From the NCBI RefSeq assembly GCF_001908105.1, contig NZ_MKGQ01000017.1:1-50113 (forward strand): 50,113 bases of DNA, in the 5' to 3' direction. The position numbers and the translations under genes were made by a program. How positions within the stretch are numbered: the first letter of the stretch is position 1; each line of letters starts with the position of its first letter. The DNA is from Xenorhabdus eapokensis. Lineage in GTDB: Bacteria; Pseudomonadota; Gammaproteobacteria; Enterobacterales; Enterobacteriaceae. Below the pieces are notes generated by a model. The model did no database searches and was not told the DNA's origin. It saw only the letters and a list, made by a program, of their open reading frames with translations. Positions 39,319-46,854 of the stretch are shown here, in pieces.

Positions 39319-39516
39319 AAAAAAAGCACCGCCATTGCGGTGCAATAAAAAATCACTATGGACAGACAGGGTAAATGTACAGGAAGTGAAAAAAAACAGT
39401 AGCTTATGCTACAAAGCCTGGTTTCCCAGACAACTTGCAAACACAACATCACAACCACAAAGCCAAAAGCATCACTGTATCGCTACAGAGAGACTTTTCG
39501 TTCCGGCTTAGGAAGT
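39319..39516 (-). ncRNA. gcvB: GcvB small regulatory RNA
   Basis: On the minus strand the 5' end ACTTCCTAAGCCGGAACGAA matches E. coli GcvB (ACTTCCTGAGCCGGAACGAA). A GU-rich seed (GGTTGTGATGTTGTGTTTGC) follows. Then come the conserved CACTTCCTGTACATTTACCC and CTGTCTGTCCATAGTGAT segments, and the terminator GCACCGCAATGGCGGTGC with a T-run. Length is about 198 nt against 206 in E. coli. A TATAGT -10 box lies at 39528-39523. It is divergent from gcvA, whose product activates it. GcvB uses Hfq to repress many amino-acid and peptide transport mRNAs. It fills most of the gap 39234-39639. Confidence 0.97.
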
Positions 39517-39639
39517 GCGCACACTATAGGGATTTGCTGGTATATCATCAATGGACAAATTATAATGCTTCGGATTATAAAAACTAATAATTAAAAGAAA
39601 AGAGTTACCGGTATCGTCACTACTATATAAGAAACGAAC

Positions 39640-40563
39640 ATGTCTAAACGTTTACCTCCACTCAATGCGTTACGCGTTTTTGATGCCGCCGCCCGTCATT
39701 TAAGTTTTACTAAAGCGGCAGAAGAATTATTTGTAACTCAGGCCGCTGTTAGCCATCAAATGAAAAGTCTGGAAGATTTTCTGGGATTAAAGCTCTTTCG
39801 TCGTCGTAACCGTTCGCTATTGTTGACGGAAGAGGGGCAAAGTTACTATCTCGATATTAAGGAAATTTTTACTGCCATCAATGACGCCACCCGCAAACTT
39901 CAGGCTCGTAGTGCCAAGGGCGCGTTGACGGTGAGTTTATCCCCCAGTTTTGCGATTCAGTGGCTAGTGCCGCGGCTTTCAGGTTTCAATCAGAGTTTTC
40001 CGGGGATTGATGTTCGCATTCAGGCAATAGATCGGGAAGAAGATAAACTGACTGATGATGTCGATGTCGCGATTTTTTATGGCCGAGGTAACTGGCCGGG
40101 CTTGCGCACCGATCGCCTTTATCCCGAATATCTGCTGCCAGTTTGTTCTCCTGCGTTACTGACGGGAGATCGCCCGTTGAAAACTCCCGCAGATCTCGCC
40201 AATCATACTTTGTTACATGATTCATCCCGACGGGATTGGCAAGCTTATGTTCGCCAGCTTGATATGCAGCAGCAGATCAATGTCCAGCAGGGACCAATAT
40301 TCAGCCATAGTGCGATGGTGATCCAGGCGGCTGTACATGGTCAAGGTGTTGCGCTAGCCAATAATGTTATGGCACAAAATGAAATTGATGCAGGGCGTCT
40401 TGTCTGCCCGTTTAATGATGTTTTGGTCAGCAAGAATGCATTTTATTTGGTTTGTCACGATAATCAGGCAGAATTGGGCAAGATTGCGGCTTTCCGCAAA
40501 TGGATACTCACCCAGGCTGCGATTGAGCAAGAAAGGTTAGGATTTATTACCCAACACACTTAA
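39640..40563 (+). CDS. gcvA: Glycine cleavage system transcriptional regulator GcvA
   Basis: A LysR-type regulator of 307 residues. The N-terminal helix-turn-helix is LSFTKAAEELFVTQAAVSHQ. GcvA controls the gcvTHP operon according to glycine and purine supply, and activates the divergent sRNA gene gcvB, which lies directly upstream here as in E. coli. The start ATG has MSKRLPPLNALRVFDAAARH, matching the E. coli protein. Confidence 0.97.
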   Translation: MSKRLPPLNALRVFDAAARHLSFTKAAEELFVTQAAVSHQMKSLEDFLGLKLFRRRNRSLLLTEEGQSYYLDIKEIFTAINDATRKLQARSAKGALTVSLSPSFAIQWLVPRLSGFNQSFPGIDVRIQAIDREEDKLTDDVDVAIFYGRGNWPGLRTDRLYPEYLLPVCSPALLTGDRPLKTPADLANHTLLHDSSRRDWQAYVRQLDMQQQINVQQGPIFSHSAMVIQAAVHGQGVALANNVMAQNEIDAGRLVCPFNDVLVSKNAFYLVCHDNQAELGKIAAFRKWILTQAAIEQERLGFITQHT

Positions 40564-40606
40564 TCGTTATATCCAATAGCTGATAAATAGAAACAGGAGT
40601 TGTGTG

Positions 40607-41002
40607 ATGAGCAGTCGAGCCATGCTGATTTTTGTTGGGATCAGTGGTTTTTTCTACGTGGCATTGGGTGCGATGGGAGCACATATGTTAGCACCTATCC
40701 TGACACCACGTCAGATGGAATGGATTCATACCGGCCTGCAATATCAAGGTTTACATACACTCGCAATGATGGCTCTGGCCATTTTGTTGATGCGCCAGCC
40801 TGTAGCGCCGTTTGGTTGGAGTGGGATTTTTTTCACGGCGGGAATTGTGCTGTTTAGTGGCAGCCTTTATTGTCTGGCCTTTTTACCGTTAAAATTTCTG
40901 GTTTATTTAACACCAATCGGTGGGTTCAGTTTTCTCATTGGTTGGTTATGTGTATTAATTGGCGCTCTGCGTCTAAGGAAATCGGCGCTTAGCCATGAAT
41001 AA
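40607..41002 (+). CDS. ygdD: DUF423 membrane protein YgdD
   Basis: A 131-residue inner-membrane protein with four hydrophobic helices; matches E. coli YgdD ([40 protein letters not shown]). Function is unknown. I take ATG 40607, 6 bp after CAGGAGT; a GTG one codon upstream is open too. Its end overlaps rlmM by 8 bp. Confidence 0.93.
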   Translation: MSSRAMLIFVGISGFFYVALGAMGAHMLAPILTPRQMEWIHTGLQYQGLHTLAMMALAILLMRQPVAPFGWSGIFFTAGIVLFSGSLYCLAFLPLKFLVYLTPIGGFSFLIGWLCVLIGALRLRKSALSHE

Positions 41003-42092
41003 AGTTGCTTTATATTGCCGCCCAGGTTTTGAAAAAGAGTGTGCGGCAGAGATTACCGATAAGGCGGGTAAAAAAGAAATTTACGGTTTCGCCCGCGTGA
41101 AAGAAAACAGTGGATATGTGCTGTTTGAGTGTTATCAGCCCGATGATGCGGATCGCCTGATCCGTGAAATACCGTTCGGTGAATTGATTTTTGCTCGTCA
41201 AATGTTAGTTGTGGGCGAATTGCTGAAAGATTTGCCGCAGGAAGATCGTATTACTCCGATTGTCGGCATGTTGATCGGGGTCATTGAGAAGGCGGGTGAA
41301 CTGCGTGTTGAGGTGCCGGATACTAATGAAAGCAAGGAGTTGATGAAGTTTTGCCGTAAGTTTACGGTTCCGTTACGTAATGCGATGCGTCAGGAAAAAC
41401 TTTTGCTGGCAAAGGAAAATTATAGTCGTCCTGTTATCCACGTCTTTTTCATCGCTTCGGGCTGTTGCTATGTCGGGTATTCCTATAGCAATAATAACTC
41501 CCGTTTTTATATGGGTATTCCTCGCCTGAAATTCCCCTCTGATGCACCGAGCCGTTCAACGCTGAAACTGGAAGAAGCCTTTCATATATTCATTCCTTAT
41601 GACGAATGGGAAGAGCGTTTGGGTAGCGGCCTGCATGCCGTGGATCTTGGTGCTTGTCCGGGAGGATGGACTTACCAGCTCGTAAAACGCAGCATGATGG
41701 TTCATTCGGTAGATAATGGCCCGATGGCTGATAGCTTGATGGAAACAGGTCAAGTGAAACATCATCGTGTGGATGGCTTTAAGTTTGAGCCGCCAGTGAA
41801 AAACATTTATTGGCTGGTTTGTGACATGGTTGAAAAACCTGCCAAAGTGGCCCAATTGATGACGGATTGGCTGGTAAAAAGCTGGTGCCGTGAGGCGATC
41901 TTCAATCTTAAGTTGCCGATGAAAAAGCGTTATGAGGAAGTCGCTCATCTATTGCAGAAAATAGAACAGCAATTGCGAGAAAATGGTGTGAATGCGCAGA
42001 TTCAGGCGAAACACCTGTATCACGATCGTGAAGAGATTACCGTACACGTTCGTCGTATTTGGTCCCTGTATGCAACTGATCGGGATTATTGA
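40995..42092 (+). CDS. rlmM: 23S rRNA 2'-O-ribose C2498 methyltransferase RlmM
   Basis: Methylates the 2'-O of C2498 in 23S rRNA with S-adenosylmethionine. It has 365 residues: an N-terminal THUMP-like part and a C-terminal Rossmann methyltransferase domain. The SAM loop is [15 protein letters not shown]. The catalytic Lys/Asp/Lys/Glu segments include [11 protein letters not shown] and [14 protein letters not shown]. It is the last core gene before the prt locus. Confidence 0.96.
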   Translation: MNKVALYCRPGFEKECAAEITDKAGKKEIYGFARVKENSGYVLFECYQPDDADRLIREIPFGELIFARQMLVVGELLKDLPQEDRITPIVGMLIGVIEKAGELRVEVPDTNESKELMKFCRKFTVPLRNAMRQEKLLLAKENYSRPVIHVFFIASGCCYVGYSYSNNNSRFYMGIPRLKFPSDAPSRSTLKLEEAFHIFIPYDEWEERLGSGLHAVDLGACPGGWTYQLVKRSMMVHSVDNGPMADSLMETGQVKHHRVDGFKFEPPVKNIYWLVCDMVEKPAKVAQLMTDWLVKSWCREAIFNLKLPMKKRYEEVAHLLQKIEQQLRENGVNAQIQAKHLYHDREEITVHVRRIWSLYATDRDY

Positions 42093-42140
42093 TACAATCC
42101 TTTACCGTTAAATATGCTGCCTTATTGGCAGCAATTATTC

Positions 42141-42164
42141 TATCTATCTATCTATCTATCTATC
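42141..42164. repeat. (TATC)6 tetranucleotide microsatellite
   Basis: Six perfect TATC units 49 bp after the rlmM stop and about 490 bp before prtA. Tetranucleotide tracts change length by slipped-strand pairing. This one is not inside a gene, so any effect would be on transcription or an RNA. Confidence 0.95.
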
Positions 42165-42363
42165 TTCTTCTTATTATCCTACTTGTCTGTTGTCATACCA
42201 CTTGATTCAACGATTTCAGTTACCCTTATCCCAAATACACAATGTGAAATCCAGAAATGTGGAATTAATTTCAAGTTGAATGAAAAATAACCTAACTTTA
42301 AATAAGTAGGCAAAAAAATAGCTAAAGAGATAATGCTTTCTTAAGATCAATTTTCAGCAGATA

Positions 42364-42404
42364 AAAACAACATTATTTATTACTAAATAATGTTGTTTTT
42401 TTAT
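42364..42404 (+). terminator. Strong hairpin terminator 250 bp upstream of prtA
   Basis: A 16-bp perfect stem (AAAACAACATTATTTA / TAAATAATGTTGTTTT, 42364-42379 and 42384-42399) with a 4-base loop, followed by further T. It would work in both directions. It is 270 bp beyond rlmM, so it may end rlmM readthrough, an sRNA, or a prtA leader. Confidence 0.8.
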
Positions 42405-42423
42405 TATCAAAAAATTTCATTAT

Positions 42424-42462
42424 AATAATTAATAATTAATAATTAATAATTAATAATTAATT
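42424..42462. repeat. Five tandem 7-bp repeats (AATAATT)
   Basis: Five perfect AATAATT units (42424-42458) plus a partial AATT. It lies 195 bp upstream of the prtA start, next to the strong terminator. Unit number is likely variable between strains; 7 bp is not a helical turn, so added units would rotate flanking sites. Confidence 0.95.
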
Positions 42463-42656
42463 ACATAAATTAAATTTGGTCAGTATGTATTCTAAAAAAA
42501 TATATTAATTATTTTTACACAGACAATAACTAACGCTATTTTATTCTGGAGTTTTATTTCTAAGAGGGCCTTGGAAAGAATTTAAAACTCTTACCTCCGT
42601 TATTATCAAAATTTCGGATTTTTAGGATATTTATCTTGTTTTTACAGGAGATTTAT

Positions 42657-44090
42657 ATGGCCTCAAAGAAAAAGTATACCTATACGGGATTATCTGATTC
42701 CACTTCCGTTCAGGAAGTTAATTCATTTCTTAAAGCCTATGTGCCAAATTACGACACCTCTATTCGAGTTGCTCATGATCCATTAGGAGATAATGCACCT
42801 GATAAGCTTTTGCGCGGCCACTATAAGTGGTCCAATAAATATGTTGATTCTTCTGGCACCTTGGAATTATCGTACCATTTTATGGAAGTGACACCGGCTA
42901 TAATGCCGTTGTTTGAAATTTCTGGCTTCAGTGCTTTTAATCAAGAACAAAAAGAAGCAGCGAAACTTTCTTTACAATCCTGGTCTGATGTTGCCAATAT
43001 TAAATTTACCGAAGTAAGTAGTGCTAAAAAAGCGAATATCACTTTTGGTTTCTTTGATCATAGTGACAACGATGATTATGCATTTGCAACTTTGCCACAA
43101 GGACAAAGAATCGCGTTTACATGGTATGACGCTACAAGCCATACTTTTGTAGACAATGATATTGATGTAAATGGTTATGCTCGTCAGACTTTCACTCACG
43201 AAATTGGACATACATTAGGATTAGAACACCCTGCCGATTATGATGCTTCTGATAAAGTGCGTCCAGGCTATATCACTAAAGCAGAATATTTCGAGGATAC
43301 TCGTGCCTATACGGTCATGAGTTATTTCACTGAAAAATATACAGGCCAAGATTTTAAATATGAATATTCATCGGCACCTCTGTTGAATGATATTTCTGCC
43401 ATTCAGAAATTGTATGGTGCGAATATGGCAACCCGTACGGGTGATACTATATATGGTTTCAATTCCAATACTGACCGCGACTTCATGACCGCAACCGATG
43501 CGAACAGCAAACTGGTGTTCAGTGTCTGGGATGCGGGTGGTGAAGATACTTTTGATTTCTCTGGTTTTACTCAAAATCAGCGTATCAACCTGAATGAAGG
43601 CGCTTTCTCTGATGTAGGTGGCTTGAAAGGTAACGTTTCTATTGCCCGTGGTGTTGTTATTGAAAACGCGATTGGCGGCAGTGGCGACGATATTCTGGTC
43701 GGTAACAGTGCAGATAACATCCTGAAAGGCGGCGCAGGCAATGACATTATTTATGGCGGTCTGGGCGGTGATCATCTGTGGGGTGGTGAAGGTAACGATA
43801 CCTTTGTTTACCTGGATGGCAAAGAATCGCTGCAAGATAATCCAGACTGGATCCACGATTTTATTTCTGGTGAAGACAAAATCGATCTGTCTGAATTCAA
43901 TTTCGGTGGTACTGGCGATATCAAATTTGTGGATTCGTTCTCAGGTAAGGCGGGCGAAGTGCTGTTCACTTATGATGAAGTGACCGAGGTAACTGATTTG
44001 GAAATCAGCCTGGGTGGTGATTTGGCGGGCAATGATTTTCTGGTGAAAGTGGTCGGTCAACCGTTAACTGAAGCAGATTTCATCGTCTAA
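42657..44090 (+). CDS. prtA: Serralysin-family zinc metalloprotease PrtA
   Basis: A secreted M10 metalloprotease of 477 residues. Zinc ligands are in the motif HEIGHTLGLEHP (His181, His185, His191) with Glu182 catalytic; the Met-turn is VMSYF. C-terminal RTX repeats bind calcium (GGSGDDILVGNSADN, GGAGNDIIYGGLGGDH, GGEGNDTF). The end DFIV is the type I export signal of this family. No Sec signal peptide is present. The start is ATG 42657 after CAGGAG; the frame seven codons longer begins with TTG. Its inhibitor Inh and exporter parts PrtB and PrtC follow. It matches the PrtA protease of Photorhabdus and Xenorhabdus. Confidence 0.96.
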   Translation: MASKKKYTYTGLSDSTSVQEVNSFLKAYVPNYDTSIRVAHDPLGDNAPDKLLRGHYKWSNKYVDSSGTLELSYHFMEVTPAIMPLFEISGFSAFNQEQKEAAKLSLQSWSDVANIKFTEVSSAKKANITFGFFDHSDNDDYAFATLPQGQRIAFTWYDATSHTFVDNDIDVNGYARQTFTHEIGHTLGLEHPADYDASDKVRPGYITKAEYFEDTRAYTVMSYFTEKYTGQDFKYEYSSAPLLNDISAIQKLYGANMATRTGDTIYGFNSNTDRDFMTATDANSKLVFSVWDAGGEDTFDFSGFTQNQRINLNEGAFSDVGGLKGNVSIARGVVIENAIGGSGDDILVGNSADNILKGGAGNDIIYGGLGGDHLWGGEGNDTFVYLDGKESLQDNPDWIHDFISGEDKIDLSEFNFGGTGDIKFVDSFSGKAGEVLFTYDEVTEVTDLEISLGGDLAGNDFLVKVVGQPLTEADFIV

Positions 44091-44111
44091 TTGCTGTCAT
44101 CACGTTAATCG

Positions 44112-44147
44112 AATATTGCCGTATTCCCCTCAGGATACGGCAATATT
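44112..44147 (+). promoter_or_regulatory. 13-bp perfect hairpin between prtA and inh
   Basis: AATATTGCCGTAT and ATACGGCAATATT (44112-44124 and 44135-44147) form a stem with a 10-base loop. There is no T-run after it. It could stabilise the 3' end of prtA mRNA and reduce readthrough, giving much more protease than inhibitor and exporter (inference). Confidence 0.7.
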
Positions 44148-44170
44148 ATGGACATGATGGAAAGGTGGAA

Positions 44171-44590
44171 ATGGTGGATTTCTTGCTTTGTGGCTGTCGG
44201 TTTTATAGATCGAAATTGCTCTTATCGATAATTTTCTCTCTTTTTTTGGCAGGAGGATGTATGGCGAGTAGTTTGAGGCTTCCAACCGCAGGTGAGTTGA
44301 AAGGATTATGGCAACTCTCCGATGGAAATAAGTTGTGCAATATTGAATTGACTGATACCCGTTTATCTGAGGGTTCGCTTTGGGCTTTGCAAGGTAATGC
44401 CTGTGTGACTGAGTTGATTGGGCAGCCTGTTGAAGGGTGGTATCCATCTCCAGATGGCATCACATTGACTGATGATGATGGCAATAGTGTGGCTTTTTTT
44501 AGTCATGAATCAGAACAGTGGATTGCTTACTTTGTTGATGGCCGGGAACTGGTCATGACATTCTCCCAATTTTCAGCGTATTGCCAGTGA
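44171..44590 (+). CDS. inh: Periplasmic metalloprotease inhibitor Inh
   Basis: Protects the cell by plugging the PrtA active site. The product has about 139 residues; after an N-terminal hydrophobic signal ([18 protein letters not shown]) the mature protein should begin [13 protein letters not shown], the conserved start whose tip enters the protease cleft. The two Cys of the family disulfide are in KLCNIEL and [27 protein letters not shown] is also typical. The last residues QFSAYCQ are encoded by DNA that is homologous to prtB in another frame (44567-44590), so the original C-terminus seems to have been replaced. Start ATG 44171 or GTG 44165. Confidence 0.9.
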   Translation: MVDFLLCGCRFYRSKLLLSIIFSLFLAGGCMASSLRLPTAGELKGLWQLSDGNKLCNIELTDTRLSEGSLWALQGNACVTELIGQPVEGWYPSPDGITLTDDDGNSVAFFSHESEQWIAYFVDGRELVMTFSQFSAYCQ

Positions 44591-44678
44591 ACGATCAGCC
44601 GCTATCACGGTGTTGACCAAAACTATACGTATGGCCTTGCAGTCGTTGATCCTTGGCTTAGGTGGCTGGTTGGCAATT
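44567..44678 (+). pseudogene. prtB relic (internal fragment) fused to the 3' end of inh
   Basis: These 112 bp match 47541-47652 inside prtB at 103 positions by my count. In the prtB frame both encode [14 protein letters not shown] followed by [20 protein letters not shown]; almost all differences are silent and only one (Ala to Val) changes a residue before the match ends. The fragment lacks both ends of the gene. It begins within the inh coding region, giving inh its last seven codons and stop. This is a scar of recombination or deletion involving a functional prtB allele. Confidence 0.92.
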
Positions 44679-44693
44679 ATTAATATTTTTATT

Positions 44694-44712
44694 GAAAATG
44701 ATTACTATTATC
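44694..44712. promoter_or_regulatory. Fur-box-like site upstream of the putative effector gene
   Basis: GAAAATGATTACTATTATC matches the 19-bp Fur consensus (GATAATGATAATCATTATC) at 15 positions. It lies 57 bp before the effector start codon, in the short gap after the prtB relic. It suggests iron-dependent repression, but AT-rich DNA gives such matches by chance. Confidence 0.4.
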
Positions 44713-44769
44713 ATTAGCCTTCCATCAGGGTGAGGTGAAATTTCTTTAACTTTCAATAAGGAAACCGTT

Positions 44770-46098
44770 ATGCCAGTTTTTCCATTTCCATTTACGCCAT
44801 CTGGGCCTATGTCACCTGTAACAACTAAGCCTTGGTCACCGACATCGATACCATCTGGACCTATGTCGCCAATACCCTCTGGACATTCATATGGATTTAT
44901 TGGCGCCTACGACGTCATGCGTGGAATGTCTCCAGGCACATATCATAACAGAACTGACGCCGACTTATTGCCATACCATGGTGGTATAACAATAAAAATA
45001 GCCCCATCAGGGACGAAATATACGAATGAAGCAGGTAAAGTTAGCGAATCTCGTTTTGGACATGCATGGGTTGAATTTCAGGGAGAATCTATCGGATGGG
45101 GTCTAGGTGTTGACAAAAGAGTCGGAGGAGTTGATAACCTAACATTTAGAGACTCTACGGCATACGATGCATCAAAGGTTGTCAGTGTCACATATCCATT
45201 ATATTCAGAGAATGTTGTTGGTAATATAGAGAGATACATTTCTGAATTGAAAAATGGTAATTTTGATAATAACTGGGCGAAATCTTCAGGTTTCAAAAAA
45301 AATTATAATCTCCTTACCAATAATTGTATAGATTTTGTAAACTCTATTTTAGCAGTCACAGAGGTAGATAATGATGCACATTATTTAGATTATATTCAAC
45401 CATTACAAGGATTAACTCCAGATGGGATAATACATCTTTTAGATTTAGATTTAAATCAAGTGAAAGAGATTATTGAACAACACATTAATGAATTTGAAAA
45501 CAAAGAAACCCCACTTGTTATTGATCTCACTGGTGGTGGTATTACGACTATAGCAGAAAACGGTAACCTCTTTTTTGATCACGATAATAACGGAATTATT
45601 GAAAGCTCAGGATGGATAGAGTCAAACAGTGCATTTTTAGTATGGGATAAAAACAGAGATGGGAAAATAAACAATGGAAATGAACTGTTTGGGAATAACT
45701 CGATCTTAAAAAATGGCACCAAAGCAGATCATGGATTCGCGGCATTAGCCGATCTCGATGATAATAATGATGGTATTTTTGATCAAAATGATAGCCTGTG
45801 GAACTCATTAGAGTTATGGATTGATGCTAATCGTGATGCGATAACTGACAGCGGAGAGTTACATAAATTAAGTGAATCAGGGATTTCTTCTATCAATCTT
45901 GTGCATAAGGAAAATGGATTCAAAGATATTAACGGTAACATTCATGGGCTGGAAAGCACCGTGAACTGGGATAATGGAAATGTGACTAAGATAGTTGATG
46001 TGTATTTTGCAGTGAATAAAAATAAGACAATTGAATCAGTTACCTCTCACATTGACATAGTAGGAGTAAATGATACTTTTAGCGAGGTTATATTATGA
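44770..46098 (+). CDS. Putative type I secreted effector: permuted papain-like domain plus Ca-binding module
   Basis: A 442-residue protein with no Sec signal. Residues 1-40 are Pro-rich and repeat PSGPMSP. Residues about 65-210 show GHAWVEFQGESIGWGLG (His98) and, later, LLTNNCIDFVNSIL (Cys186). His before Cys in this setting recalls circularly permuted NlpC/P60 (papain-fold) peptidases or acyltransferases. Residues about 248-378 form the Asp-rich module found in many large type I secreted proteins: PLVIDLTGGGITT, FFDHDNNG, WDKNRDGKINNGNELFG, DLDDNNDGIFD, WIDANRD. RTX nonapeptides are absent. The end SEVIL (acidic plus three hydrophobics) resembles the DFIV signal of PrtA. It overlaps by 4 bp a Sel1-repeat gene. 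I infer an effector exported by PrtB-PrtC; its target is unknown. Confidence 0.65.
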   Translation: MPVFPFPFTPSGPMSPVTTKPWSPTSIPSGPMSPIPSGHSYGFIGAYDVMRGMSPGTYHNRTDADLLPYHGGITIKIAPSGTKYTNEAGKVSESRFGHAWVEFQGESIGWGLGVDKRVGGVDNLTFRDSTAYDASKVVSVTYPLYSENVVGNIERYISELKNGNFDNNWAKSSGFKKNYNLLTNNCIDFVNSILAVTEVDNDAHYLDYIQPLQGLTPDGIIHLLDLDLNQVKEIIEQHINEFENKETPLVIDLTGGGITTIAENGNLFFDHDNNGIIESSGWIESNSAFLVWDKNRDGKINNGNELFGNNSILKNGTKADHGFAALADLDDNNDGIFDQNDSLWNSLELWIDANRDAITDSGELHKLSESGISSINLVHKENGFKDINGNIHGLESTVNWDNGNVTKIVDVYFAVNKNKTIESVTSHIDIVGVNDTFSEVIL

Positions 46099-46679
46099 TT
46101 GGTTTATTTTTTAAAAATAAAAAGAATTTAATTTATTCCATATTATTTTTATCTTTTATGGCGCAGAGTTCAAACATGATCAAGCATAACATTCCATCGG
46201 CTATATTTAATTATCCAGATAATTTTTTATCAGCATTACCTATTCCAATGCCTAAAAATGAAAATGAATATTTTGAGTTAGTAAATAAAGCAGACGCTGG
46301 AGATCCCGAAGCAAATTGGATGCTTGCCGTAATACAAAACACTGTAGGTAATCATCAGGAGGCCAGTGAAAGATATCATTTATCTATTTCTAGAAATGAT
46401 AAATATAAGCTAGAGTCTATGGTTAATTTAGGATTTATTCTTGAAGAAGAAAATAAATTCGCTGAAGCCCGCTCTCTTTTTGAACAGGCTGGAGAAAGTG
46501 GCTATTTTGAAGGTTACAACGCTATTGGGACTAATTATTTTAATGGAACAGGCGTAAAACAAGATTTTGATAAAGCGAAGGAGTATTATAAGAAAGCAAG
46601 TCAAATTGGGTGTAATGAATGTACGTATCTTATTAACAATTGGAATGATGTCGTTAAATTAAAAAAATCAGGAAAATAA
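46095..46679 (+). CDS. Sel1-repeat protein, putative immunity partner
   Basis: A 194-residue protein. Residues about 10-25 (LIYSILFLSFMAQSS) are a signal peptide or membrane anchor, so the rest should be periplasmic. Tetratricopeptide/Sel1-like repeats follow: GDPEANWMLAVIQN, LGFILEEENKFAEARSLFEQ, and GYNAIGTNYFNGTGVKQDFD with YYKKASQIG. A CNEC pair is near the end. Sel1 proteins are often immunity partners of peptidoglycan- or lipid-targeting toxins. The ATGA overlap with the effector-like gene supports pairing. Alternatively it could be an accessory factor for secretion. Confidence 0.65.
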   Translation: MIGLFFKNKKNLIYSILFLSFMAQSSNMIKHNIPSAIFNYPDNFLSALPIPMPKNENEYFELVNKADAGDPEANWMLAVIQNTVGNHQEASERYHLSISRNDKYKLESMVNLGFILEEENKFAEARSLFEQAGESGYFEGYNAIGTNYFNGTGVKQDFDKAKEYYKKASQIGCNECTYLINNWNDVVKLKKSGK

Positions 46680-46854
46680 ATTTCGACATGAAATAAATAG
46701 CGTAATTTGATTTCATGAAAATCATCTAAAAATACGGTGGCCAAAGAAGGAGATGATAGCCGCCGTATGATGAATAAACAGCCGAGTTAAAAATTAATTA
46801 TTGCTGTTTTTGTTGTTAATTATAATTGATTGCTTTTTAAGCAGGAAAAAAAGA

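Larger units (their letters stand above)
42093..42656 (+). other. Long intergenic region upstream of prtA
   Basis: A 564-bp AT-rich gap with no convincing protein gene. In order it holds a weak hairpin after rlmM (GCTGCC / GGCAGC, 42116-42132), six TATC units, a strong hairpin terminator, and five tandem 7-bp AATAATT units. It ends with a CAGGAG ribosome site just before prtA. The prtA promoter must lie here, but no box stands out clearly from the AT-rich background. Confidence 0.7.

Noticed and set aside
39234..39458. 75-codon N-terminal extension of csdA
   Set aside because: It is hydrophobic and unlike the family, overlaps the 3' part of gcvB, and the internal ATG at 39233 matches the E. 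coli start.
42141..42462. Tandem repeats considered as a CRISPR array
   Set aside because: Units of 4 and 7 bp directly abut with no unique spacers and no cas genes nearby; they are microsatellites.
43368..43856. 162-codon minus-strand frame opposite prtA
   Set aside because: It lies antisense to the RTX repeat region, whose codon bias leaves the opposite frame open; no domain is recognisable.
44165..44270. Inh as a lipoprotein (LAGGC)
   Set aside because: The -3 position is Ala rather than Leu/Val/Ile, and the family's mature protein begins SSLRL right after CMA, which fits signal peptidase I cleavage.
46687..46768. Inverted repeats (CATGAAAT/ATTTCATG and ATACGGTGGC/GCCGCCGTAT) before prtB as terminators
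   Set aside because: Neither is followed by a U-run; they may be RNA structure in an operon spacer, but there is not enough support to call a function.
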